Source: Symbiodinium kawagutii
Taxonomy: Eukaryota; Sar; Dinophyceae; Suessiales; Symbiodiniaceae
Length of the DNA stretch: 64,000 nt
Assembly (NCBI GenBank): GCA_009767595.1
Contig: VSDK01013940.1
Location: 40,125 to 104,124, forward strand
Direction: 5' to 3'
This document shows, one piece after another, positions 12,475 through 21,989 of this stretch. The translations under genes were made by a program, and so were the position numbers. Position 1 is the first letter of the stretch. Every line of letters begins with the position of its first letter. The notes beneath the pieces were generated by a model that saw nothing but the letters and a program-made list of their open reading frames with translations, made no database searches and was not told the origin of the DNA.

Positions 12475-12668
12475 TACCTCCACTCAAGCAGCCAAACTTT
12501 TTCCACGTGCCCCAAGGTTGCTACGTTTGAGGCTCTCCACTGAGAACCTTTTCCCTCTTTGGGGTAGAAGGGCTCAGGAGCCCACAGGTCACACAGCACA
12601 CAGCTGGTAAAGGCCCCGTCGGACCAACCTGCTAAGGAGCAGGCAACCAAAAGTGGCTAAAGAGCCTC
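12475..12668 (-). repeat. Split direct repeat B2 (element 3' end)
   Basis: 194-bp second copy of B1. It starts at TACCTCCACT and ends at AAAGAGCCTC on the plus strand. A 64-bp spacer (12,669-12,732) separates it from A2. The outer flank is an AT-rich TATATATATTAAAAAAATTA tract. Confidence 0.93.
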
Positions 12669-12732
12669 AGGCTAAAGAGCCAGCCCACAAAAAGAGCACA
12701 CCTTGACGGGTGGTGAAGTGGGCGGTGGAAGG

Positions 12733-12812
12733 TGAACTGCAAAGGCTGCGGTGTCGGTATACATTCGTACTTCAAAACGCAAAGAGCAGCTACTTCCTAA
12801 CTTGGTTCAATA
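12733..12812 (-). repeat. Split direct repeat A2
   Basis: 80-bp second copy of A1, lying between B1 and B2. Differences from A1 cluster in the middle (12,765-12,785), while both edges are conserved. Confidence 0.93.
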
Positions 12813-13004
12813 CCTCCACTCAAGCAGCCCAATCTTTTCCGCGTGCCCCGAGGTTGCTACGTTTGAGGCTCTCCACTGAGAACCTTTTCCCTCTTTGGGG
12901 TAGAAGGGCTCAGGAGCCCACAGGTCACACAGCACACAGCTGGTAAAGGCCCCGTCGGACCAACCTGCTAAGGAGCAAGTAACCAAAAGTGGCTAAAGAG
13001 CCTC
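12811..13004 (-). repeat. Split direct repeat B1
   Basis: 194 bp, nearly identical to 12,475-12,668. It abuts A2 directly and overlaps it by the dinucleotide TA at 12,811-12,812. It overlaps the 3' end of the recombinase reading frame. Confidence 0.93.
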
Positions 13005-13019
13005 TCACTCCCAAACCAA

Positions 13020-13865
13020 AAAAAATCTACCCCCTTTAGCAAAGACTTCAAATTGCCAAGGTCAAAAATCCTGGCGAAGCCGTAGTCTCCTCCCATGCTG
13101 TCTCCATTTTCGCACCAGGCGTTTTTGCTTGGTGGTTCATGACACCTGGGCAAGTTGATAGGCGCCCTCATCAATGTACAAACCGGGCCTTGTTGGCAGG
13201 CCGTGTTGGGCCACGTTGGACTGTAGAGTCCAGACTCAGGGCGGACTGGAAATGATGAGCGGCGCCACCTCGCCTCAGGGTAAATAGGAACCAGAAGGGA
13301 AGCCCAGTCCCAGCAGCTCATCAAAGAGGGAACGGAAACGAAGCGATAGGAGGAGCGTGGCCAAAAATCTCACGCCATTGGCTGGTCTGCAAGCAGAAGA
13401 AACTGAGGGTTGCCGGCTGTAGTCTTGCTCCCAGGACTGGCCAAACTGAGGCCACGCCCGGGGTGAAAAACAAAGTGCTGAGCACAAAGCCCAAGCACAA
13501 AGGCCCAGAAGCTCTGAAGTTCGGAGCATGCAGTGAAACGCGATGGCCAGGAGGAGGGCTATTTGCTGATGATTCTGAGCCACGGCAAGGCCAACCAGGG
13601 CTTCTACAAGCTCCCAGGATGCCGGTGTGGCACGCTTGGGCTTATAGGATTTGACCCAATTTTTAAAGAATTGGGAAGAGGCTGGGAGCTTGTGCCGCAA
13701 CTGCGGGTGAAACCTCTTCAGGGCTGAAAGGGGGCGCCCTGAGTAAGCAATAAGATCACCTTCTTGGTAGGCCCCCTCCATGAATTTTCCGACCTGTTCA
13801 TCCAGTTGCGATGGTCGGGCGACGCGAATTGATTTGCGGTTGGTTCGTAGTAAGAAATTCTCCAA
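13020..13865 (-). pseudogene. Retroelement tyrosine recombinase (frameshifted)
   Basis: The minus-strand frame from 13,865 reads QLDEQVGKFMEGAYQEGDLI, then GRPLSALKRFHPQLRHKLPA and a helical block ending AIAFHCMLRTSELLGL. The LRTxELLxL segment is the box with the first catalytic Arg of tyrosine recombinases, and the preceding part matches their SAM-like core-binding region. After about 13,480 the frame degrades, and the later H-x-x-R and Tyr motifs cannot be placed with confidence. Tyrosine recombinases replace DDE integrases in DIRS/PAT/Ngaro elements, which fits the split direct repeats found here. Confidence 0.7.
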
Positions 13866-13942
13866 GGTTGGTTCGTAATAAGAATTAGGCTCGTCGATAG
13901 GCTCTCAAGGTTGATATAAGATGCAGGCCCGCATAGCAAAGA

Positions 13943-14304
13943 TCAATCTTCTTCTTCTTCTTCTTCTTCACACCGTCGCGAAGCCTTGTCCGCGAAGTTC
14001 CATCGTAAAATGGTCCGCGATGGGACCAGGTAGCTGTTCTGCGCCAGCTGGCCAGCCGCCGACCTCCTCAAGAGCCTGATGAGCCTTTTGGATGAGCTTT
14101 GCCCTTTAGCGAGTGCACCCTGGACACCATGCTGCCCAAAACCTGGAACCACCGCTTGCGAAACTTGTGAGCGGACCGTCCTCTGTGCTTCACGGACGAT
14201 GCCACTGCGCACAATTCCAATTTGTTGATGCGCGCTTCTTGGCGCCACGGGAACGCCATCACCGTCTTCCACTCCGGCGGGTTAAAGTACCTCATGGCAC
14301 TCAT
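13943..14304 (-). pseudogene. Retroelement RNase H domain (frameshifted)
   Basis: The frame from 14,304 reads WKTVMAFPWRQEARINKLEL. The INxLEL block with its Glu is typical of RNase H domains of DIRS-like and dinoflagellate retroelements. Then come SSVKHRGRSAHKFRKRW and QVLGSMVSR, where family members usually have an Asp (DSxV). The frame changes near 14,130. The continuation (GALAKGQSSSKRLIRLLRRS) matches the usual KGRSSSxxLxxLLRR helix. The apparent loss of the second catalytic Asp plus the frameshift indicate decay. Confidence 0.65.
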
Positions 14305-14339
14305 CTGCTCCGTCGGTGAGCTTCACGAAGGCACGCATG

Positions 14340-15225
14340 TCAGCGCCACGGTAGCCCATCCTGGAAAGGAGCGACCTCAGGTGAAAGTATTTTGCACGTG
14401 GTCTCATTGAGGGCTCGCAATGGGCAAGCCATTGCAGTATGGACTGCTGCCTCTTGCAATCGCGAAATGCTCTGCCCCAACTCCGACATATACCAGAGCC
14501 TCCTCTCGTGAATGACCACCTTCTGGCAGTGGCCGTCGAGGTCGATCCGGGACTTGAGGCCTCGGGCGTATTGGACACGCAAGTCCCACGGGTAGTCTGT
14601 CTCGTCCGATGTCTCATCATAGAAGGTCCCATCAGCGTTTCTGGTCACCTGGTACTCCCTCAAGTTGGTGTGTCCTGGGCAGTCACGGGCAATGAAGTCA
14701 GCCATGCCTCCAATGTTGTTCTTGAAGTTGAACCACTTCTCCCGCTCACCACCAAAGCAGCAGTGGGACCCAACGCAATCCTGGTACCCCAGATCATCCA
14801 GCTTCTTGGCCAGAGTGAAAAGCCACATCCAGCTGCGCAGGGGGTGTTCAAGGCTCTCATACAGCCGGTGTTGGGCGCGTCCTCAAGGCGGCGCAAGGCT
14901 TCGAGGGCCATGGCGTTGGACTGCCTCAAGCGCATCTTCATGTTTGTTTGGGGCCACGGGAATCCTATGAGATGCTTCTCATCCCGACCCGGCTGAGGTT
15001 CCATCCTCCATGCAGTCTCACGGGGCGGCCTCGTGCACGCGAGAAGAGTGCCACTAGCAGTGGGTCGTCCATCATCTCCTGCAGGGCTTCCTTTCCCTCT
15101 GCCGTGAAGAAGTCTTGGCCCCAACGCCAATCGAATGGACGCTGGATGTCTATCGTACCCGCCAGTGCCACGGCCACGGCCTCACTGAGCCTGGCGTTGC
15201 GCCCTGCAAAACGCTCGCCAAAGCG
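14340..15225 (-). pseudogene. Cytosine-C5 methyltransferase-like domain of the retroelement (broken)
   Basis: Starting near 15,225 the frame reads RFAGRNARLSEAVAVA, resembling motif I (FAGxGxxS) of C5-cytosine methyltransferases, followed by RPFDWRWGQDFF. Further on, after a frame change near 14,860, come YESLEHPLRSWMW, in the place of motif VI (EN[VP]), and DCVGSHCCFGGEREKW, like the motif VIII region. A Cys-rich end follows (DCPGHTNLREYQV, DETDYPWDLRVQYARGL). The expected motif IV with Pro-Cys should precede LFSRARGRP at about 15,050, but here the sequence goes straight from PLLVA to LFSRARG, so the catalytic loop seems deleted. Assignment rests on motif order and my knowledge of dinoflagellate retroelement proteins. 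Confidence in retroelement origin is high, in the enzymatic class moderate. Confidence 0.62.
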
Positions 15226-15558
15226 AGGTCACTGCCGAGTTCCCCTGCAACAACTTCTTGACCTTCGGCACGTCCCTGACCTGTGCGCAATCACGCACTC
15301 AAGGCTGCAGAGCTTGACCTGACACAGCGCTGGACATGGTATGGTGTACTCCAGCTCGAGGGGTCGCAAACCCAGCATTCATCTCCATCATGGAACTTGG
15401 CGCCGGGCTCACCACGGAACTTCGAGGCCACTGCCGCCCCACACCTCCAGTTGGTGAGGCGTCGGAGCAGTATAGCTCCCTATCCAACGGGGTGTGTCAA
15501 GGCAACCTCGTCCATCGCCCCAGTGGTGGGAGGTGGCTTTCCTCCTTCTTCCTGGGTG

Positions 15559-16640
15559 TCACTCAGGAAGCCAAACGTCTCCTGGAACACACTCAGCAAT
15601 GGCCTCCTCGAACACATACCGAAGACTGACTTCCCCACAAAGTACCTCACCTCGAAGCCGCTCCAGGAGTCCATGCCCAGCAGGCTGCAGCAAGGTGATC
15701 AAGCTCACCTGCTTATCTCCACTGAACTTGTACCAGCCCAAGTCCCTTTGGAGCTCTCCTCCTTGGAGGGCCCCACGGAGCGCACCGACCACCTTCTTTC
15801 CTTCACTGAGGGGTAATCCTTTCTCCTCACACATCTTCAGGAACCGCTGGTGCCTCTCTGAAGGCTGGCCCCTCAATGTCTCGGCGCAATTCTTGTCCAA
15901 GCGTCGGAGTTCATCAAAGGAGTCCAACCAGATCACCGTGAGGTCGTCCGTCGATGGGAGCTCCTTGATCTTTGATATTTCACTGCTGGAACCCCCGCTT
16001 CCTGGAAGACCAATGTCCTCACGACTGACTGCACCACTGCGACTGCGTTCAGCCAACCCATTGGGACCACAGCCATCGCCACATAGGTGGAGCAGCCTGG
16101 CTCCTTCCCAACCAAGCCTCCATCCACCGTCTTTTCGAAGCACATGTAGCGATGCCAGGCTGCAGGCAGCCTGAACAAATTGAAGCATGAGGTGAATCTT
16201 CTGAAGCCCTCGGAATCCACCAGCCAGCAATCATCCTCCCCCTGCTCGCCCCCTTCTACATGCTGCTGGTAGGCATTGGTCGGGATGAAGTTCGATATGA
16301 AGCGCTGCAGGTCATGCTTCCCTCCATCGACTTCCTTCACCTTCTTGACACCGGCCACACCACTGACCACCAGCCTTCCCTGGCAATCTCGGAAAACCTC
16401 ATCCTCGTCAACGCCCACCATGAGCCCTCGTGCAAACCCAGCTGCCACTATCTTGTTCCACTCCTCCTGCGTCGCCCTCACCTTGCTCCGTCCGGTTGCT
16501 CCCGCCGTGGAAGCAGGCAGCTGGCGGGGTCCTCAATCCTCTCCTTGCGGGGTGATGGCAGGAAATCAGCAACGTCCTGCACTGCTGCCTCACCAATTTT
16601 GGGCCATGTTGGAATGACATTCTCTGCCACCCATGAAGCT
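15559..16640 (-). pseudogene. Retroelement reverse transcriptase (frameshifted)
   Basis: Frame one (16,481-15,933) reads LQRFISNFIPTNAYQQ, then CFNLFRLPAAWHRYMCFEK and VVPMGWLNAVAVVQSVVRTL. These match the fingers/palm blocks of RT, where the last is the conserved PMG(F/W)xNA block. Near 16,000 the frame shifts. Frame two (to 15,559) continues with DLTVIWLDSFDELRRL, the position of the YxDD catalytic box, here LDSFD. Only one of the two adjacent aspartates is present. Upstream residues from about 16,640 (IPTWPKIGEAAVQDVADFL) extend the domain. Downstream, near 15,450-15,487, the motif LYCSDASPTGG recalls the start of an RNase H fold. The frameshift and altered box argue this copy is inactive. 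Confidence 0.8.
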
Positions 16641-16698
16641 CATGATGGGCTCCCCGCCGGCTTAATTGAATCTTGCCTCCACCAAAAAGGCCCGACCT

Positions 16699-18567
16699 TC
16701 ACTGAAGACTGAAGGAAGCGCACTTTTGCGGCACCTCCCCCAGGTCACGAACCCGCTCCACCAAGTGGGTAAAGGCCACCTTCTGTGCTTTGCTCAATTC
16801 AACCTTTACATAGAGGCTGCTCTCGTGGCCTCCTAGCCACAAATAGTTGCTGGCCACCACCAGAAGCCTCACTGCCATCAAGGGGGAGCGGTCCTTCTCG
16901 AAAAAGTCCTCAACACACCTGCGGTCCAAAGGGAGAAAATCATCTCCACGTTCTTGAGGGGGATCCCTGAGGGGCACGTCGTTGGACATCATCCTCCCAA
17001 CCAATCTCCCCAAAGGTGTGTCAAGGGACGGGAGCCTCAACCACAGGAGCCTCAGCCTGTCCACTGCGCTCCTCTCTTCTCGACCCTTAATCCCTTTTTG
17101 GCCCTTTTTGGCGGGTCTCTCATCTCTTCCTCTGTCGTACCCTCTCACTTTCTGGTCCAGAAGGTACTCCTTCGCCACGTAGATCTGCTCGGACCTGTCC
17201 AGAAGATCTGGGTTGTCTGGATTGAGCCGTTCCAGGAACTGGGCTGACGACCGATGCCCTTCCTGGCTTGATCGCTCCGGGGCTTTCACCCGTTGGGCGC
17301 TCAGGTAATCGTCCTTAGGTTCAGTTTTCCTGCCAGGCTTTTTGGGCTCATCACCGTCTGTAGATAATGAAAAGCTGAAAGTGGTGTACTGCTTCCCTTC
17401 ACCCATTCTGCCCCCATCGAGCCTAGCGCGGTCTCTCTTGACATTTTCAACAGCATCCTTGCTGCCAAGCGCCCGGGATGTTTCTGGCTGTACTCCACCA
17501 ACCTCAGTTGGGTGGTCGCCCTTCCCGACGACTGGATGGGGGCCTCCTGAAAAACTGACCCATCTGAGTCACTCTCATCCTCCTTTCTTTTCTTCAAACC
17601 TCTCAACTCCTCCGCCTCCGAAAGGTCCACGGTCCCTCTTCCGCTCTGGGCCTTCCTTATCATCATCTCTCTTTCGGCCGCCACCAAAGAGACCAGTATC
17701 CTCCTCGATGCTCTCAGAGCTACTCTCCTTGGCCTTCTTTTTCTTCTTTTTGGAGGAGCCTTCTCTTTCTCCCTCTTTCTTGCGCTTTTCACCCCCGGTC
17801 CTGGGGCTAGCGCCTCCACCACTTTCTTTCTTCCTTCCAGAGGAACGTGCGCGCTCGCCTCGCTCCTTGTTCTCTTTCTTCTTGGCCTTCTTTAATTTGC
17901 CCTTCTTCTCAAGGCCCTTCTTCTTCTTTCCTTCAGCCTGTCTCTTGCGTGCTGCCTCCTCAGCAGCCTTAAGCTCCTTCTTCAAAGCGGCCACCTTCTT
18001 CGCGAGGTTCACCTGGTCCTCATCCTCAGAATCGGAGCTCTCCTCGTCTCCGCTGCCGCTCTCCTTCTCATCTCCACTCTCTGCCCAAGGCAGGTCATCG
18101 CCTCTGTCACCGCCCTTCGGCTTCTCTTGGCTGAGAGCTGTTAGGATGTGTCCCACATCTTTCTTGGGCGCACCCTTCTTGGTCCACTCAAGAACTCCTG
18201 CAGCAGCTTCCCAAGGTCCAATCACCCTGAATTTCTCAAGGTGAACCAGCAAGTGCCTGCCCCTAGTTGCGGTGCAGTCATGGCAATTCCCCTCACAAAG
18301 ATGGAACACGCCCTTCCTCTGCAGGCTCTTGCCTGGTCCTTCTGTTGCCCAGCATCTGAAATGAGGATCCCTTGCAGACAGGCACCTTCCACTGAGGAAG
18401 TGGCCGTTCGACCTGGTCTCCAACCGGTCCTCCACCTCCAAGAGCACGGTACCTTGGGCTCTTCCTTCATTGTCTCTAATGGCTCCTTCAAGGACCTGTC
18501 CCTTCTCTGCCTTGAAGGAAAACCACTTCTCGCAGTTCAGCTCTCCCCTAGCCGCTAGCCACGCCAT
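16699..18567 (-). pseudogene. Retroelement gag-like region (frameshifted)
   Basis: The first ATG at 18,567 (MAWLAARGELNCEKWFSF) opens a frame to 17,575. It holds a Cys/His cluster (FHLCEGNCHDCTATRGRH, CX3CX2C then H, possibly zinc-binding), an acidic stretch and a long Lys/Glu-rich segment. The likely continuation lies in another frame at 17,301-17,600 (VEYSQKHPGRLAARMLLKMS), then returns to the first frame at 16,699-17,406 (DDYLSAQRVKAPERSSQEGH). Blocks of this type precede the RT in dinoflagellate retroelement proteins as I know them, and I take the region as structural/nucleic-acid binding by position. At least two frame changes make it non-functional. The long open frame on the opposite strand (17,342-18,244) is its shadow. 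Confidence 0.7.
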
Positions 18568-18590
18568 GTGACTAGGGGGGTAAGGTTGCC

Positions 18591-18670
18591 TGAATTGCAA
18601 AGGCTGCGGTGTCGGTATACATTCATACGTCAGTATGCAGCCAGCAGCTACTTCCTAACTTGGTTCAATA
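18591..18670 (-). repeat. Split direct repeat A1 (element 5' end)
   Basis: 80 bp matching 12,733-12,812 in the same orientation. Shared words include GCTGCGGTGTCGGTATACAT and CAGCTACTTCCTAACTTGG. The outer edge reads TTCAATA on the plus strand, next to an AT-rich flank. Confidence 0.93.
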
Positions 18671-19300
18671 TTTATACTAAAAATATACATCATGATCGAG
18701 GTACATGTGTGTATATCAAACAATATATCTGACAAATATCATCAATATTGATTATTGATGCTGGCTGTCTGACAGAAATTATACGAAGTGCGCAAGGCGA
18801 AACACCGTATGCATGATTCTATGTTGGTACAAGCATTCATGATGATTACCCTCAAACCCATTTCATTGGCCAACTGCATCCACCGGCATCCACCGACTCC
18901 CTCCCTGATTCTCTTCGTAATTTTGCTCAGGAGCTGCCATCAGGACGGGTGACCAACTCGAAGCGTGGATGCCACTGATTGAAGTAGCCTCCCAACTGCC
19001 ACTTTCCGAGGCACGGCAAACCAATTCAGTGAGCGCGCCCACCCGAAGGAAAGAAACTTCTTTTCTTTTCTTTCATTTTCAATCTACAACTTTTTCTTTC
19101 ATTTGTTCTTTAATCACTGTGTCCTTTGTATGTCCTTTGCATGTCTTGAAGCTGTCCAGTGCAAGCCGGGAAACCTGTGGTCAACACATCCGCACAGTGA
19201 CGTCTTGCGTTTGGTCGCATCCTTCCCATCGCCTGTGCCTTTAAATAGACATATCGCCTTTCCTGGGCACATCAGCTTCATGGCTTCATGGCTTCATCTA
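18671..19300. other. Non-coding flank of the retroelement
   Basis: AT-rich near the element, then mixed sequence. A short plus-strand frame at 19,103-19,327 has no splice support. Nothing recognised. Confidence 0.4.
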
Positions 19301-19304
19301 TCTT

Positions 19305-21215
19305 CATCCTTCCAAATTTGGGAATGATGAAACATTGCGCTTTCGTCACTTTTTGAGTGTGGCCAAAGCGCGTTTGCATCGTCGATGGGCTGAAAGCGAA
19401 CCTTGTATTCCGCATGAGCGGCCTGGGTCTGGTTGTTCTGCTGAGTTCCCCTGGCGAAAGTGAGAATGCCATACTTCAACAAACGCCCTGCTGAACCGTA
19501 GGTATTTGGTGCCTTCTGGTTGGCAGCCGAAGAATGTTAATGAATGATGCATGACGATGAATGACGATGAATGATAGTACTGAATGATGATGAATGCCAT
19601 TCTGTGCAGAATTTTGCTCAAATCAATGCTTGAAAACAGCTCGAAACCGATACCCAGAGAACTGTGACACTTGGAGAAAGCTCTGGGGCATTGGGGGCCT
19701 CGTCTCATAGGTGCCATTGAGCAGAAGTGCATCGTCGATGGCTACAGTACTTTCCTGGGTGAGTGTGATGAGCTCAGTGGCCGACCACGGCTGCAATGCT
19801 ACCAATTGTATAGATTAGATAGAAATATATGAGAGACATGTATATATATATATATATACAAATAAACAAATATATACATATATATATATATCTATATATA
19901 TATAAACATAATATACATATAGATACAAATTGGATTAGATGAATTATGCTAAATTATGATAAATTCATGCACAAATGTTCTGCTGCTTCTGTGTTTCACT
20001 CGGAATATCCAAATGTGGCATCAAAGGCACAAGTTATGACATTCGCCCGGAGGACTGTGAACACGCATGAATGTTTTAGGAGGCATGAAGTGGTATTCTT
20101 GAAGGTATCCTTTGGGGCATTCTTTAAGGCATCCTTTCTGGCAATTATTAAAGAATTAAAGGAATCCTTAAGGAAAAAAGAATATTCTTTACTTTTTTTT
20201 CTGCTCTGTTTGATTTACATCTTGCTGTTCAGGATCACTGGTACCTCCTGCAGGGAAGAGTTGCGAAGCTGCAGATGCATCGATCACCTGTGTGCAGCTA
20301 CTCTGCTACACGGGGAGGAATGCTGGCCATCCCCAACGGACTAAAGGGATTTCTTTCACAGAAAATGCGATCAAAAACCAAAATGTGCTGTGCCCCCAGA
20401 GCCACTGGGCCAAAATTTAGCAAAAATTGTGGTAACGAAATTTTAATTTCAATCACAGCCCCAGTTTTCTGCAAAGTGGCCAGGTCCTCTCCAGGCTGTT
20501 CCAACCATGTCTGCTCTTCCATGGGGCTCAAAGGAAGTTCATCCAACTCTTCTGCAGTCCTTAGTGAGGAGGTCTTTGGGCCGCGCCATGCTACACCATG
20601 CCATGGCTCCCATGTCATGTGCTCTTCTCCATTCTGCTCCGCTCCCAGCTTCAAATTGTCCTTTGTCGATAGAACCAAGCGCCAAATCTTCAGTTCTCCA
20701 TGGCAAGCACGCAAGTAGAGCCCACGAGTGTGATTACCACCCCAATGTGGCAGGCTAAAACGTTGGGGTTTCCAGCCTCAATGCGGGAATCGCGGAAGCT
20801 GGCAAACGGTAGCAGCGTACGAATGAAAACCAAGAAGCATTCCACATGAAACGAATGAATTTTCACATTCAGTCTGTGCTTCTCGTTTGGAAAATTGAAA
20901 AGGTGATTTCCCCCCGCAGGAGCTTCCCCAGGTCCTGCAGGGCTTCTGTAATTCGAACTGCACATCTGCCGGAACCACACCCCACCAGTACATCCACACG
21001 TTGCGAAAAGCCAAGTACATCCACGAAAAAATCTTAAGTGGCAAATAGTGGAAGTAATGTGGAAGTAATGTGGAAGTGTTTGTCAAAGATTCACCGCTGT
21101 AAGTTTTCGCAATCCCATGCAATCGTTCGCCGAGCGACACTGAGGGACTTCGAGCGGATCCTTGTCTGCCTGCACTGCGCTCAGGTTGAGGGATCTCAGG
21201 ATCTCTGCATTGCAT
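19305..21215 (-). CDS. Minus-strand exon cluster, function unknown
   Basis: Candidate exons: about 21,090-21,190; about 20,905-21,035 (QRVDVLVGCGSGRCAVRITE); 20,298-20,714, a 130-codon open segment (TWEPWHGVAWRGPKTSSLRT, EELDELPLSPMEEQTWLEQP); 19,671-19,798, after TTGGTAG and before GTGTCAC (WSATELITLTQESTVAIDDA), entering in phase 1 and leaving in phase 0; and about 19,305-19,455, after CTTTCGCCAG (YKVRFQPIDDANALWPHSKS). Composition looks protein-like throughout, but I recognise no family and cannot show that all pieces belong to one gene. Confidence 0.35.
19837..19912. repeat. (AT)n-rich microsatellite cluster in a putative intron
   Basis: Several TA runs separated by AAATAAACAAA- and TCTATA-type spacers. 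Confidence 0.85.
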
Positions 21216-21845
21216 ACATTTCCAAGGACAACATTACAACATATTACAACTTTCTATTACAACATTCTGCCAGACATTGCATAAATTTGCATAACATGTT
21301 TCTTGGGTTCTGTTCGACTTGATGGGATTGCATTTCACCTTCCTAAAGCTCTGTCGTGATTTGTGTGATCCACTGGCTATGAGTGATCAGGCGTCCGCCA
21401 AATCATCCTAATACAAAAGCATTGTGATCCAGTGATCTTCCCTTTTTGCAATAGCGCAGTGGGGAAAAATTCTCTCTTTTTTCATGGGTGATTGGACGCT
21501 AAGCTAAATCTATCCAAATCTACCTGGTTGATTTTCAGTTGGACCTCTCATCCTGAAGAGCCGTGGTTGTCGAAACAAAAGGCTCGAATCGAACATGGGA
21601 GAAAAGCAGGCCCAGTAGTCTATTGATTGCAGCACCCATTCACTGATTCCAAGTCAAAAGTTGCAGAGCAAAGGCATCGCAAGCATCAATGAAATTCAAT
21701 CAACATGGAAATTGCAAGATACCTTGGAAGGCTGAGGCTGAGTGCATCGAAGTCCCAAGATCTGCAACTCTAATGCTTTAAGGCACCACGCCTTGCACAA
21801 CTTGCCATCGCCATATTTCACCTGCAATACCGACATGCTCGCTGC

Positions 21846-21873
21846 TCACCATCACCACCGCCACCGCCGCCGC

Positions 21874-21956
<83 letters not shown>

Positions 21957-21980
21957 TAACCGCCACCACCACGACAAGGA
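21846..21980. repeat. Compound trinucleotide array (CCG)/(GAC)/(AAC)
   Basis: CACCGCC units lead into GAC repeats (21,874-21,910) and then AAC repeats (21,911-21,955), ending in CCACCACCACGAC. Frames read poly-Arg/Gln/Leu and are repeat artefacts. Confidence 0.93.
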
Positions 21981-21989
21981 TCCTAAGCA

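Larger units (their letters stand above)
12475..18670 (-). mobile_element. Tyrosine-recombinase (DIRS/PAT/Ngaro-like) retrotransposon with a methyltransferase-like domain
   Basis: A 6.2-kb element read on the minus strand. Order from its 5' end: A1 repeat, gag-like region, reverse transcriptase, cytosine-methyltransferase-like domain, RNase H, tyrosine recombinase, then B1, A2 and B2. The arrangement A1-ORFs-B1-A2-B2 is the split-direct-repeat layout known from PAT and Ngaro elements, which integrate by a tyrosine recombinase through a circular intermediate and leave no target duplication. Both outer ends carry TA (12,475-12,476 and 18,669-18,670), and the B1-A2 junction shares the same TA. 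Reading frames change at least six times, so this copy is dead, but the repeats are well preserved (by eye B1/B2 differ at about 7 of 194 positions and A1/A2 at about 9 of 80). Flanks are AT-rich. DNA-methyltransferase-bearing retrotransposons have been reported from dinoflagellates. Confidence 0.88.

Noticed and set aside
15494..16174. Plus-strand frame of 226 codons over the RT region
   Set aside because: The minus strand carries the recognisable RT blocks, so this is a shadow.
17342..18244. A 300-codon plus-strand frame rich in Ser, Pro and Phe
   Set aside because: Antisense shadow of the Lys/Glu-rich gag-like region of the retroelement.
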